The notes beneath the pieces were generated by a model. That model was not told where the DNA came from, made no database searches, and saw only the letters and a program-made list of their open reading frames with translations. Positions 11,721-22,545 of a DNA stretch of 64,000 nucleotides are shown here, piece after piece (the first letter of the stretch is position 1; every line of letters begins with the position of its first letter). The translations under genes and the position numbers were made by a program. This DNA is from Stomorhina lunata (taxonomy: Eukaryota > Arthropoda > Insecta > Diptera > Rhiniidae). The stretch lies in contig OW121742.1 of the NCBI GenBank assembly GCA_933228675.1, positions 123,295,983 to 123,359,982 of the forward strand. The letters are read 5' to 3'.

Positions 11721-13040
11721 CACAAAAATAACTCTTTTAATAATCTAACCATTTTTGACACCATGTAAACAATATTAATTATGAAATCTTAAACAGTTTT
11801 CTTATAATTTTCTACAAATTTTATCCATTTAAATTCGTTGTGGGTCTTTAATTCCTTATTAAGTTTGTTTGCATCATGCATAAGCTTGTCCAGCTTAAGG
11901 CAGCTTGTGTAAAATACATTTTCGTAGGAGTTTGTGTTACATAAAAGTGTTTACTTTCAAAACACTTTTATATTGTTCATTTAATATTTCCAATTTTGGT
12001 TTATCATTCAAGAGTATTTTTTCCATCCCTAAGTCTTCAGTTTTCTGTTCAATCGAATTTTCAAAGAAAATAGATCATCTCGTTTTTTAATTTTGGAAAA
12101 TTTACACAAAAACAATAAAAGGAAGAAAAAATCACTTTGAAGAAACAAAAGCTTAAATCTTTTTGGTCTGAAAGTAAACAGAAAAGGGTAAGAGCAAACT
12201 CTTTTTACTCTATTATTTTTCTTCCCAAGTTTACCCATACAAGGCTTGTGTTAAGAAAGAAGAATCCTTTGAAATTGATAGATTTTTGAGTGTATGTGTG
12301 GAAGTGTGTGTGTGTGCGTAAGTTTAAATTGAAATTGTGTTTGAGTAACATGGAATCTCCCAGTTATGTACTCGTATTTTTGGTTATGATTTTAAGTTTT
12401 ATGGCATAATTTCAAAATCTTGTTATGTATTCGACATGTTTTAATTAATTTCTTTGTCGGACATTTTGTTTGCACATTTATAGATTTTATTGATATTTTA
12501 CACTGAGCAAAAAAGAATAACATATTGTTAGTTGATATAGTATTACATAAGAACTATTGAAATCATTAAAAACAACGATAAGGTCTTACTAAAGTGGTTC
12601 AAAACATTAATTCAATGATGCCTAAAAACATTGTATTAACAATTTATTTTTATATCTTAAAAAGTTGATCTTTAAGTCATTTAATGCTAAAGATATGCTA
12701 AGTGCCAATATTATATTATTATGAGATAATGTGTTATTTTTATTAAATTCTTACAAAATTTTTTTTATAATTTTTCCTATCTAACTTTTTTTAATATAAA
12801 TATCTTTACTGTTCTTTTGCTATTTATCTCCTATTTTTATACATTTTCTTTAGTCATTTCTTAATCTTCCATGTGAAAAAGAAAAACATGAAAATTTACT
12901 TATGTCCAAGCAAGGACATATAAAATGCATAAACGTAATCATATTTCAAAGGAAAGAATTTCAATTCTTTTAGAAAAAGATAAATAAAATGAAGGATATG
13001 TTAGATACAAAAGCAAAAGGTAGTAAGTCTAAAAAACTCA
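11721..13040. other. Mostly unique sequence
   Basis: AT-rich, with a short GT run near 12293-12318. Open frames here are short and their composition is not codon-like. No gene or mobile element supported. Confidence 0.5.
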
Positions 13041-14275
13041 AAAACATTTAGAAAATTTTCGAAATAGAAATTTTTTTTAAATTTTTCTACAGAAAATTTT
13101 TGCTATAAAAAATTTTTTCTATAGAAAATTTTTACTTTAAAAAAAATTTTGATCTAAAAATTTTTTCTATAGAACATTTTTTCTGTAAAAGATGGTTCTA
13201 TAAAAAATTGTTTCTATAAAAAAAAATCTATAAAAAACTTTTGCTATAAAAAAATTTTTCTATAGAAAAGTTTTGCTTTAAAAAAATTTCACTACAGATT
13301 TGTTATAAAGAAAATTTTTCCATAGAAAATTCTAACTATAAGAAATGTTTCTATATAAAAATTTTTGCTACAAAAAATTTTTTCTATAGAAAATGTTTGC
13401 TATAAAAAAATTTTTCAAAGAAAATCATTTACATAAAAAAATTTTTCAAAGAAAATCATTTACATAAAAAAATTTTTCAAAGAAAATCATTTACATAAAA
13501 AAATTTTTCAATAACACATTTTTGTTGATAAAAAATTTTTCTATAAAAATTTTGCCATAAAAAGTTTTCTACAAAAGAAGTTTGCTACAAAAAAAATGTT
13601 TATAGAAAATTTCCGGGATAAAAATAAAATGTTTGTAGGAAATTTTTGCTATAAAGAAATTTTTCTATAGACAATTTTTGCTATAAAAAAATTTTGCTTT
13701 AAAAAGTTTTTATTTATTAAAAAATTTCTATAAAAAATTATTCTATAGAAAATTTTTTCTTAGGAACACTTTCTATAGAAAATTGTTCTTTACCAAAAAA
13801 TTTCTATAGAAAAATTTTCTTTATGAAAAAATTTTTATTTAACTTTTTCTTTAAGAAAAAATTTCTATAGAACATTTTTCTTTAGAAATAAATTTCTGTA
13901 GAAAATTTTTCTTTAAAGAAAATTTTTTATAGAAAATCTGTCTTTAGAAAAAAATTATATAGACAATATTTATTAAGGAAAAAATTTCTATAGAAAATTT
14001 TTCTACATAAAAAAATTTCTATAGAAAATTTGAAAAAATTTCTATAGAAATTTTTTCTATAGAAATTTTTCTATATGAAAAAATTTCTATAGAAAATTTT
14101 TCTATATGAAAAAATTTCTATAGAAAATTTTTCTGTATAAACAAATTTCTATAGAAAATTTTTGTTTAGAAAATTTTTCTGTATAAACAAATTTCTATAG
14201 AAAATTTTTCTTTAGAAAATTTTTTTATATAAAAAAATTTCTACGGAAAATTTTTCTACATAATTTTGCTTTAGA
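13041..14275 (+). repeat. CTATAG-core satellite array 3, degenerate (about 31 bp)
   Basis: Units of CTATAG, A4, T5, then GCTATAAAA in the first half and CTTTAG or GTATAAACAAA in the second. Highly diverged; unit length wanders around 28-33 bp. It contains a young internal sub-array (13410-13505). Confidence 0.85.
13410..13505 (+). repeat. Three near-perfect 31-bp units lacking the CTATAG core
   Basis: Units begin at 13411, 13442 and 13473. The core is CAAAG instead of CTATAG, with spacer AAAATCATTTACAT. Near-identity inside an otherwise diverged array points to a recent local amplification. Confidence 0.85.
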
Positions 14276-16080
14276 TTTTCTCCTGGGATACCTTCTCCTT
14301 TTTTGATTTTGCCTGTTAAAAGTTATTTAGTTAGTTTTTGTCATCATTCGATGATGTTGATGTTATGGAGATGAGTTGTAATAGCAAAATACGTTTTTAA
14401 TGGTTGACTGAACATAAAACTTTTAAGCCGTGTAGCTTTTGATGAGTGCTTGTTTTTTTTTCATTCTGTATCCCAGAGATTTTAAATGGGAAATACAAAT
14501 ATTTCAGTGGGCTTTATCTGAAACAACAGTGGGTTGAAAAAGGAAATGAAATAGTAAATATTTCTTAAGGAATTAATGTAGATCAAAATTTTTGAAAACA
14601 GAGAAGAAATTTAAGTATAAAACATGAGTGAGGGTAGTTTTAGTTAAGTAATTTATACCCACTGTAGTCTAAAATTTATTTTATTATCTGAACTTAAAAC
14701 GAAAAGTTCGTTGCCTTAGTTACTTTATATGACAGTTATATTTTATGTTGCATAAAGGCGAAAAAAGTAATAACTAAATATTTTTATATGGCTTTTATTG
14801 GGATGAGAAGGATATCGTAATGATGTGCGGCTGCTTTAGAGCTGGAATATGTTCAAATTAAAAAGTTTTAAATAAATTTTAAAACTTTTTTTTTTCAAAA
14901 GAAATAAAGGTGTTAGTTGGAAAATGTAAGTTGCTGGGATACTTTGTTTATAAAAAAACAGATTTTTTATATTTATTTAAACTTATTAATTATCTCATTT
15001 TCCCCTCATAGATATAAAATAAGATATTTTTTGTCATTTAAAGAAAAAAAAAAAGAAATTGTCAAGTCAAATTAAAAAGATTTTTCTAGAGCCATGTGTC
15101 ATTCATTAAAATCTCAAATTGCCTTGTCAAAATGAAGGTATGTATGTGTGTAAATAATTGTGTTTTAATTTTCATTGTTTCAATTTCCGTTTCCCTTTAA
15201 AATCATTGAATACGTATGTGTGTGTGTGTGTGTGTGTAGGAGTGAGTTTATAATTTGAAAGAAAATATCAATAGCTTTGTATTCATAACATTTCTCTCCC
15301 TCTCTCTTCCACTCTGTGAAAATTGTAAAATGTCTATAGAATTTTTGAAATCATCATTATTTTTCCGAAAAATCTCATATTTACAAAAACAAAAGATGTC
15401 AATGTCATATTCAATGCAGGAATATATGTATGAGCAAATGTATATATGTTTGTATACATCTACAGAGAGGATCTCTCCCTCCAGTCAGTAGCTTATTATA
15501 AAGTTCAAAAGTATGTACGAATACATAATTATAAGTATGTGTGTATGTAAGTGTGTCCTTACATCCTTGTGCCTTTTTCCCAGTGATATGAGAAATATTT
15601 GAAATTTCTAATTAATCATTGGCTAATTAAAATGCGGAAAATATTCATTAGACATGGTATTTTGTTTCAAATTGTTGGCATTCAGTGAGTGCGATGGGAT
15701 TTTCAAATGTATTCACTTAAATATTTGCATCTGTATGTGAGCGTGTGTGTGTGTGAGTGCTCTTTTTAATTTACAGTTATCGACATTTTCTTTGTTACAA
15801 AAGAATTTTCCTATTCACCGAAATTTTAGCGGAAATGTAAAAAAACTACCAAAGCTCTGAATATGTTGAAATATTTATTCAAGGTCTGGGATTTTGAAAA
15901 TAAATATTTATCGGGAGAGGGAAAGGGAAAATTAAATGTGCAATTAAAACTTTGTTAAAGGAAATTGTTTAAATAATTTTTATTGGAATGATGGAAAACT
16001 TACTAAAACTTTCTATAAAAATAAACTATTTTACACGAAATTAATTAAAGCCAGAATCGTAATACAAGATTTTTTCTTAA
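14276..16080. other. Mostly unique sequence
   Basis: AT-rich, with TG/CA microsatellites (15217-15237 and near 15540, 15750). The open frame at 15255-15491 runs across low-complexity sequence and has no coding signature. No gene supported. Confidence 0.5.
15217..15237 (+). repeat. TG dinucleotide microsatellite
   Basis: About ten perfect TG units. Confidence 0.9.
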
Positions 16081-16354
16081 TTCCTAAAAATTCTGCAACA
16101 GGACTAGGAAATTGATCTTATCACAATTAACGGCTGTACCGCTTTAAATGGGATGCAAGTCCATGCTGCTTATATATTTTGATTTGCAAAGAGCTTTCGG
16201 ACTTCATTAAGAAAAAATTCCTAAACATTCTATCACAGGACTTGGAAATCGATCTTATCACATTAAACGCCTGGAGCGTTTTCAATGGGATGCAAGTCCA
16301 TGCTGCTTATTTATTTCGATTTGCAAAGAGCTTTCGGACTTTATTAAGAAAAAA
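16081..16354 (+). repeat. 137-bp direct duplication, two copies
   Basis: Copy 1 begins at 16081 (TTCCTAAAAATTCTG), copy 2 at 16218 (TTCCTAAACATTCTA). The most conserved stretch is GGGATGCAAGTCCATGCTGC followed by TTTGCAAAGAGCTTTCGGAC. Neither copy has a coding signature across both units; 137 is not a multiple of three. Confidence 0.85.
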
Positions 16355-16489
16355 CATATATAAAATTTGTGGAAATTTTTGAAATATTTATTGGATTCAA
16401 TAGAACGATTTATTTGATTGCATTTAAATATTGACCACTGCAATGCTCCACTTCTTCTGTTATTCTTGATTTTCAGTGGAGCATATTAC

Positions 16490-16687
16490 CTCGATCCAAT
16501 TGGCAGGATAGAATTTTGACCTACTTCCTTCAAATATCCACAGCAATTTTCTTGCCGCCAAATATTCACAGCAATTTTGCCTTTATAGTTGCCTTCATAG
16601 TTTTCCAATTGCCTCATACTCGATTTTCCATCCTCATCCTTTCGACCCTTCCATGCATAGAGTCTCTGGTATGGTAAAGGGGCACTT
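16490..16687 (-). CDS. Candidate internal exon, unrecognised protein
   Basis: A 198-bp stretch (66 codons), open throughout, bounded on the minus strand by an acceptor (TTTTCCAG, ending at 16688) and a donor (GAG then GTAATA, GT at 16489-16488). Both junctions are phase 2, so the exon would be symmetrical and skippable. GC is well above the flanks. The peptide is hydrophilic and basic: it starts SAPLPYQRLYAWKGRKDEDG and ends GQNSILPIGS, with two adjacent cysteines (NCCGY). No family is recognised. Against it: a tandem duplication of about 25 bp (AAAATTGCTGTG...ATATTTG) lies inside, and no neighbouring exon was found. It may be a chance frame or a relic of a mobile element. Confidence 0.28.
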
Positions 16688-16885
16688 CTGGAAAACATAA
16701 TGTCAAACATTATGTGATTAAAATTAATCTCAGAGAAAATGAAATTGTAGAATGAACCTCCTACATCTTAAGTTATATTGGCCTTAAAGATATTGTCAAA
16801 AGTTGTCCGGTAATGACAGTCATCAATAGATTAGAGGTAGGTAGCAACAAAGACTTTATAATATAACGATTTTGCACATCCATAC

Positions 16886-17405
16886 ATTGATTTGCTGTAT
16901 GGTCGTTTTGAAAAATCCCGTAAAAAAGTGAGTATACTGTTTTTACTCTTATTTAGAAACAACTAGTGGAGACGATTATCCAATGAGATAATGCTAAGGC
17001 ACACACATTTGCTCACATTGATTTGCCGTATGGTAGTTTTGAAAAATCCCGTAAAAAAGTGAGTATACTGTTTTTACTCTTATTGGGAAACAACTAATGG
17101 AGACGATTATCCAATGAGATAATGCTAAGGCACACACACTTGCTCACATTGATTTGCCGTAGGGTCGTTTTGAAAAATCCCGTAAAAAAGTGAGTATACC
17201 GCTTTAACTTTTATTCGAAAACAACTAATGGAGGCGATTATCCAATGAGATAATGCTAAGACACACACACTTGCTCACATTGATTTGTCGTTTTGAAAAA
17301 TCCCGTAAAAAAGTGAGTATACCGCTTTAACTCTTATTCGAAAACAACTAATGGATGCGATTATCCAATGAGATAATGCTAAGGCACACACACAGGCTCA
17401 TGAAA
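16886..17405 (+). repeat. 131-bp tandem repeat, four copies
   Basis: Units begin at ATTGATTTGC in 16886, 17017, 17148 and 17279, exactly 131 bp apart. The last has a small internal deletion. Conserved blocks: GTCGTTTTGAAAAATCCCGT, AAAAAAGTGAGTATAC, GACGATTATCCAATGAGATA, and a CA-rich junction. High identity implies recent expansion. Confidence 0.95.
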
Positions 17406-18849
17406 TGTATGTTTGTTTGTGCTTGTATGTGTTTTTCATTTCTTTGATAGCATTTTTTGTAAGAACACATGGAGTATCATTAAAAACGCAATATCTTCGG
17501 AGTGTTCCCAAGTTATGGGTACATCTTCCATCTGCTACAGTGCAGTGCCGAATCAAACTCATCGCCTTTGGAGACAAATGCTCTGTTGATGATGGGTAAT
17601 GTATGGTAAAGAGAGTATCTTTATATTACCCTACCTAACCAAGGACACAATAATAAATAAGGCTTTTTTAGATGACGTGGAAATCATAAGCAGAAGGCTC
17701 AAGAAGTCTGATCAAATTCCAACAGCAAGTGTTAAATGAGGTTGATTGCAAGAGGCAGATGTAGAACTTTTAAACTATTTAGACAGAAAAGGGAGTTCCT
17801 TTAGAGTCTCCTAGTCAAATCCATGGATAATTCTACATAAACGATGTATCGGGAAGCGAATGGCGCAAGTACGTGGAAGATATTAGTGTCTCGATGTTTT
17901 GTGTTCAAATTGGGTGTACGGAAAGTCCCTTTATGATAAAACCAAGTAAAGAGCTTTGTAAGTAAAAGCTTCTCCCACATACTGATGACGATTTTTTCAA
18001 TAGTTAAGACAATAGAAAGAACAAAGTGATAAAATCCTTATCCACGAAATTTGGAAAAGTAGTGCTATGGTTTGTGGATTAGGGGGTTCTGACTTTAAGC
18101 TGTTTCTAATTTCAGGTAAAGGTAGACTCAGATTGTGTTTAGAAGCAGTTTGAACTTTAAGATTCTTTCTTCTTTCAATAACGAATTGAAAAAAAAAATT
18201 CAAATAACTTAATTTATGTGCCAGGAGAGAATCTGGAAAAGACAAGGGTCTCATAGTTTCTGATAATCCTAGGAAAGTGATCAAGTACAAGGATCTTTGT
18301 CACAAAGAGATTCGGAATAAAGATTCACTTAAGGACTGGGAAATATCTTTATCATAAAACAAAGCAAAGAGCATCATTAGCAAAAGCTTTTAAAAAGCAT
18401 CTGGAAAAAATAAGTGTCACATGCTGTTCTAATGTGCTTCGGTAAGTTAGAAATATCTTTGCCATAAAACTAAGTAAATTTCTTTGTAAGGAAGAGCTTC
18501 TGACATTAATGAGAACACGGATGTAGCAATAGTAGAAAAATCCAATGCCCCCTTTAGTTTCTTCTAATAAATCATCAAGATACTAAGACTGTACGGACAC
18601 AAAGCCAGATGCAAGGAGCAGCCAATACAGTCCAATAGTCCAGGAGCCTTGGAAGTGTTTATGAAATTAGGTTTCTGAATTTAAGCCGATTTTAAGTGAC
18701 GAAGAAGGTAAAATAAGATCCTGTAAATTTCCTGAAATTTCAGTAGCAAAGATATAAATAACTGTAGTCAGAATGAAACCGAGATGTCCCCAGAAACTGG
18801 TTAAGTATAAAATGACTAAAACTGGGAAAAAAGAAAATTTTGTGCTGCC
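17406..18849. other. Unique sequence with faint internal repetition
   Basis: A motif of the form TTTATCATAAAAC(C/A)AAG(T/C)AAAGAGC...AAAGCTT recurs loosely near 17932, 18345 and 18460, suggesting an old, decayed duplication or pseudogene-like remnant. No open frame of convincing composition: those at 17405-17599 and 17997-18290 look like chance. Confidence 0.45.
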
Positions 18850-19293
18850 CTTAAATCCATGTCTTCAAAACCAAGAGTGCCCAAGCCCTATGCACTTGGT
18901 ACTCATTTGTTTTTGTAAATGCGCTTAGCAATGGGCAGTGTGTTTCAATACTCATATACATCCATGTAAGCCATGTAATCAAATTACAGGTCACAATTTT
19001 TAAGATAATTTGATGAAATTTGTCACAAATCATTTTTTTGATAGTGGGACCATAGCTATTGAAATTTGTCAAAATCAGTATAAAAATCCAAAATTACTGT
19101 ACAAAATTTCATTGAAATCGGTTCAGATTCGACCATAGCTCCCATTCAAAGGTTTTTATCTTTAAATGATATAAATATTACTAAAAAGCTCATAAATCTG
19201 AAGATAATGACAGTTTAAAAATTTTTGTAAAAACTGCAATAAATTTGCTAAATTTCAGATTGGTCCACATTTGACCCCAGCCTTCATATAAAG

Positions 19294-19912
19294 GTACGGT
19301 CAGACTCATTAAACATTTAAATCAAATATTTTGAGTAAAATATTGTCAAAACAATATAATAAAAAATTTGTGGTCACACTTGCACATTTATTTGACGATT
19401 TTTATTTGATAAAATACAGAAAAAATACGTTCAAAGTATAAACAAAAAAACAGGTTTTATTTATGGTCACACTGAAGATTAAATATTTTCCCAAAAAATA
19501 TTTGATCAAATTTTTTCAAAACAAAATTGTGTATCTGGCAATTTGTTTCTCATATTTGAGTTGTTGTTTCTCAAATTTGATGTTGTTGTTTCTCAAAATT
19601 GATGTTGTTGTTTCTCAAATTTGATGTTGTTGTTTCTGTTTGAACAGTAAACAATACAAATGCACAGCTGTTATTTACCCCTGTTTGATGTTACAAAAAT
19701 TTTGTAAGATTAAATAATTATTTGATCAAAATTTAATAAAATATTTGCTCTTGCGTGGTCACATTAGGAAAATTTTTATTTGCTGGCAAATGAGTTTGTT
19801 TTGTTCAAATCAACATGTTTCTTGTTTGAACCTCAAAAATATTTTGTGGTCAGACTACGAGGATCAAATATTTGATAATTTCGATTAAATGTTTAATCAA
19901 TGTGACCGTAGC
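19294..19912 (+). mobile_element. Nested inverted-repeat element (MITE-like), 619 bp
   Basis: Ends are imperfect inverted repeats: GTACGGTCAGACTCATTAAA on the left and, reverse-complemented, GCTACGGTCACATTGATTAA on the right, both continuing into ACATTTAA. Flanks TAAAG (19289-19293) and TTAAG (19913-19917) look like a diverged 5-bp target duplication. Removing the element rejoins CCTTCATATAAAG to TCAAAATTACGG, matching the uninterrupted paralogue at about 20057-20080. The inside is repetitive, with AAATATTTGATCAAA motifs and several GTGGTCAC(A/T) motifs. No transposase, so it would be non-autonomous. Confidence 0.75.
19545..19640 (+). repeat. About 22-bp internal repeat, four copies
   Basis: Units of TTGATGTTGTTGTTTCTCAA type within the nested element. 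Confidence 0.75.
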
Positions 19913-19917
19913 TTAAG

Positions 19918-20182
19918 TCAAAATTACGGAAACAGCTTAAACATATAAGTCTTAGGAAAATGTTTGTATTATGACAAAATTTGGGAAATATTTGTCATTA
20001 TACACGAAAAATAACACCTTTGATCCTAATTCAGATTGGTCCACATTTGACCCTATCCTTCATATAAATCAAAATGACGGAAACAGCTTAAAAATACATA
20101 TAAGTCTTAGGAAAATGTTTGTATTATGACAAAATTTGGGAAATATTTGTCATTATACACAAAAAAGAACAACTTTGATTTT
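19918..20182 (+). repeat. 151-bp direct duplication
   Basis: Copy 1 starts at 19918 and copy 2 at 20069. Both contain CGGAAACAGCTTAAA, TAAGTCTTAGGAAAATG and GACAAAATTTGGGAAATA. Part of a third copy (GATTGGTCCACATTTGACCC) precedes the nested element at 19259. The duplication preserves the empty site of that insertion. Confidence 0.85.
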
Positions 20183-20984
20183 AATTGTGAAGTCGGGCTT
20201 GACCGACTATAGTTCTTTCATACTTTTTTTGTATTTGTTTATTCAATATTTTATCTTTGAAAGAACTAAAGCTTTCAAAAATAAAATATTAAATAAAAAT
20301 TAGTTTTTCTTTAAATGTATTGGTGTTTGCTTTTCCATAAGGAACTTATGGACACCCCTGTTTTAAACCATCCCAGCAAAACTTTGGTAATGGCAAGTAC
20401 TCTGATAACTGGTTACCTTGTAACGACTACAACATACCATCCGAATAAACAATAAGTTATTACAGAAGTAGTTATTTGTAATTAAGATGGTAATTTAAAC
20501 TGAATGGCCCCGGTTTAAATCCCACCAAGGGCAACAATTTTTTTTAGTTTTTTTTTTATTAAAAGAGTTTTTTTTTAAATGATTTTTGAATTTTAAGAAC
20601 TTAAATATTATCTTCTGTAAAAAAATTTGTAAAACTAACTCACGTTAATGAAAAAATACCATCGTGAGTCAATTTTGATTATATAGGGGATGTTGAATAC
20701 CAAACACGATTCTAATTGGTCTTAACTTGGTAAGCCTAACTTATCTGGGTCATCCTTCATCTCAACTGTGGACACACACCTCCTCATGGTATCACCCGGG
20801 GAGCTAGTTTAACACCCATTAATATTGTGAGTTAACATGTTCCGAGAGTTGTCCCATAAGATCGATAAAAATGGGGTAGGATTACGGGCTAGTAACCCTC
20901 TCTTGAAAAAAAATACAATGAAGAGGATAAAATTAGAATTGAAATGTCCCACTACCTAATGTTAGAGGAGGATGTCCGAAACTT

Positions 20985-21125
20985 CGATAGAAGACCAAGT
21001 AGAGGAACATTTTTCAAAGCTTGGCCTATAAAAGTGGAGAATATTTGCACAAGATCGAAATCCATGGAATTCTAAAATATGCTCGGACTTTGACCTTAAC
21101 AGGTTGTAACATTTAAGTAAGTAAG
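20985..21125 (-). repeat. Dispersed fragment shared with 3760-3915
   Basis: Shares AAAGCTTGGCCTA and the TTTGACCTTAACAGGTTGTA region with the earlier copy. Read on the minus strand, both copies encode the same spaced pattern (LL-SK-EHIL-F then RPSF and TWS). This suggests a common, once-coding or at least conserved source. Its identity is unknown. Confidence 0.6.
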
Positions 21126-21354
21126 AGTCAATCTTATGTAAAAACTTATACAAAAAAGAAGATTTAAATTGTTTAAGTTTTATAATAATTTTAAAAAAAG
21201 TTTTTAAATAATTACAAAAAATCGTATAAAAATATTTTTCAAAAAATTACAACAAGCAAAAAAAAAGCAGGGAAAAACAAAGTTATTTTCACATGATTTT
21301 GGATCTAAAAATAAAAATTGTTTATATTAATTATAAGCTGCTAAGTTTTCAACA

Positions 21355-21424
21355 TATGAAGTAGCTCAGTGGAAGAGTCTCTGCCTAGCAGTCGGAGGGT
21401 CTGGGTTCGAGCCCCCATGGGATC
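21355..21424 (+). tRNA. tRNA-like sequence, Ala(AGC) type, degenerate (SINE head or pseudogene)
   Basis: Contains a good A box (TAGCTCAGTGG, 21362-21372) and B box (GGTTCGAGCCC, 21404-21414). The D-stem GCTC/GAGT pairs. An anticodon arm with loop CTAGCAG (anticodon AGC, T33 present) has four of five pairs. TGGG/CCCA pairs at the T-arm. The acceptor stem (21355-21361 with 21418-21424) does not pair, so it is unlikely to be a functional tRNA. Its position inside an inverted-repeat element suggests a tRNA-derived SINE head or a captured pseudogene. Confidence 0.55.
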
Positions 21425-22091
21425 ATAAAAAAATGTTGTATTTCGTTTAAAAATATATGTTTTTAATAAAACAACAACATAAATGTTGTTGCTGTTGTTG
21501 TTGCTTTCAAATTGCTTACCCAAGTCATTACTTTTCTGCAATTTTTAAGTACCTGCCTCCAATGACATCCCCATGTTAATGTAATGACTTAAACAGCGAA
21601 TGAGTAAGTAGTTCGTGTTCAATAGTTTAACTGTTTAACTCATTATTTGGTAATGAAAAGTTTTACTGGGAAAGTATAAACAATAAAACATTATGTATGT
21701 TTTTGGTACTATTAGGAGTTAAAATTGAGCAAAATGATTCTGAATATGTGTAAATTGTTTAATATAGAAATTCTTCTATAGATAATCTAAAAATCTTCCT
21801 AATATAAGAGGTACCATATCTTGGAATGGGAGATATCACGTTCTTCTCAATAAAAAAATATTTTTTCCCTTAAAAAGCTAACATTACTTCTACTTAAAAT
21901 GTTCTTCTAAAACTTACTTATCTTAAGGATATGATAAAGGGAACGTAAACAACCATTGCAATAGTTGTTGCTGCAACATTTTTTTTTGCAAACAACACAA
22001 TTTTATATGTACGTATATATAAGGTAAACATTATATTTGACAACTACAACAACAAACATTATATTTGACAACTACAATAACAAATATTTGC

Positions 22092-22113
22092 CGTAACAAC
22101 AGATGTTGTTACG
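22092..22113. repeat. Perfect 10-bp-arm inverted repeat
   Basis: CGTAACAACA, GA, TGTTGTTACG. Pairing continues outward for three bases after one mismatch. Confidence 0.8.
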
Positions 22114-22411
22114 ACAAATTGCAAAAAAAGTTTTTGGTTTGACAAAACAAAAGACAAGAAAACTTTGCTCTGGAATAGGAATAGGAAAAAATACTCGTAG
22201 ATAAGCTTATATGGGTAACAACACTAGCACAGATGTACATAAAACTATGTTATATAATATATAACACTTGTAAAGAAAAATCAACATGTTACTGAAAAAA
22301 TATACTAGAAAACATCTAAAAGAAACAACAGGTATATTTTGTATGTGTTAAAAAAAATTCTGAAAAAATTTGGTATAGAAGTAAAAGGTTTCTAGCCTTC
22401 AAAGAAGCTTA

Positions 22412-22425
22412 GCGCATATATGCGC
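22412..22425. repeat. GCGCATATATGCGC palindrome (first of a dispersed series)
   Basis: A 14-bp perfect palindrome. Related copies, each next to AAAATATT-like sequence, lie near 23853-23869, 24040-24057, 24931-24946, 25121-25137, 25273-25290 and 25648-25662, decaying to partial palindromes. Confidence 0.8.
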
Positions 22426-22545
22426 AATTGAAAATTATTAAGAAAATCAACCCAAATTAGTGTAAAACCAAATATCTTGGACAGAAAAAAAAAATAAACT
22501 TAAAATTCTCATTATCTTCGGATTTACGAGCGTTTTAGTGAATTT

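Larger units (their letters stand above)
18850..20225 (-). mobile_element. Remnant of a dispersed element with hairpin ends (copy 1)
   Basis: Minus-strand relative of 22546-23100: both share the blocks rendered on the plus strand there as AAAAAAATGATCTGTGCC, AAATTTCATCAAATTATC and CATGGTCCCATTATC. The right end carries a GTCGG...CCGAC hairpin in GTCGGGCTTGACCGACTATA (near 20193-20210); similar ends occur near 34843 and 46764. It is interrupted by a nested element at 19294-19912 and has an internal 151-bp duplication. No coding capacity seen. The class (non-LTR, Helitron or other) is not determined. Confidence 0.6.
20371..21671. mobile_element. Putative 1.3-kb element with short inverted ends
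   Basis: Left end TCCCAGCAAAACTTT (20371) and right end, reverse-complemented, TCCCAGTAAAACTTT (to 21671): 14 of 15 matches. No clear target duplication. The inside contains a B-box-like GGTTTAAATCC (near 20510), a GC-richer stretch (20690-20900), the fragment shared with 3760-3915 (20985-21125), and a tRNA-like sequence (21355-21424). No transposase frame. It could instead be two independent short elements in opposite orientation. Confidence 0.45.
21672..22545. other. Unique sequence with CAA/TTG-rich hairpins
   Basis: Holds a 28-bp direct duplication (ACATTATATTTGACAACTAC at 22028 and 22056), a hairpin at 22092-22113, and a GCGC palindrome at 22412-22425. No gene seen. Confidence 0.5.

Noticed and set aside
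17997..18290. 97-codon minus-strand frame
   Set aside because: Stop-poor by chance; the peptide has no domain, and its region looks like decayed repeats.
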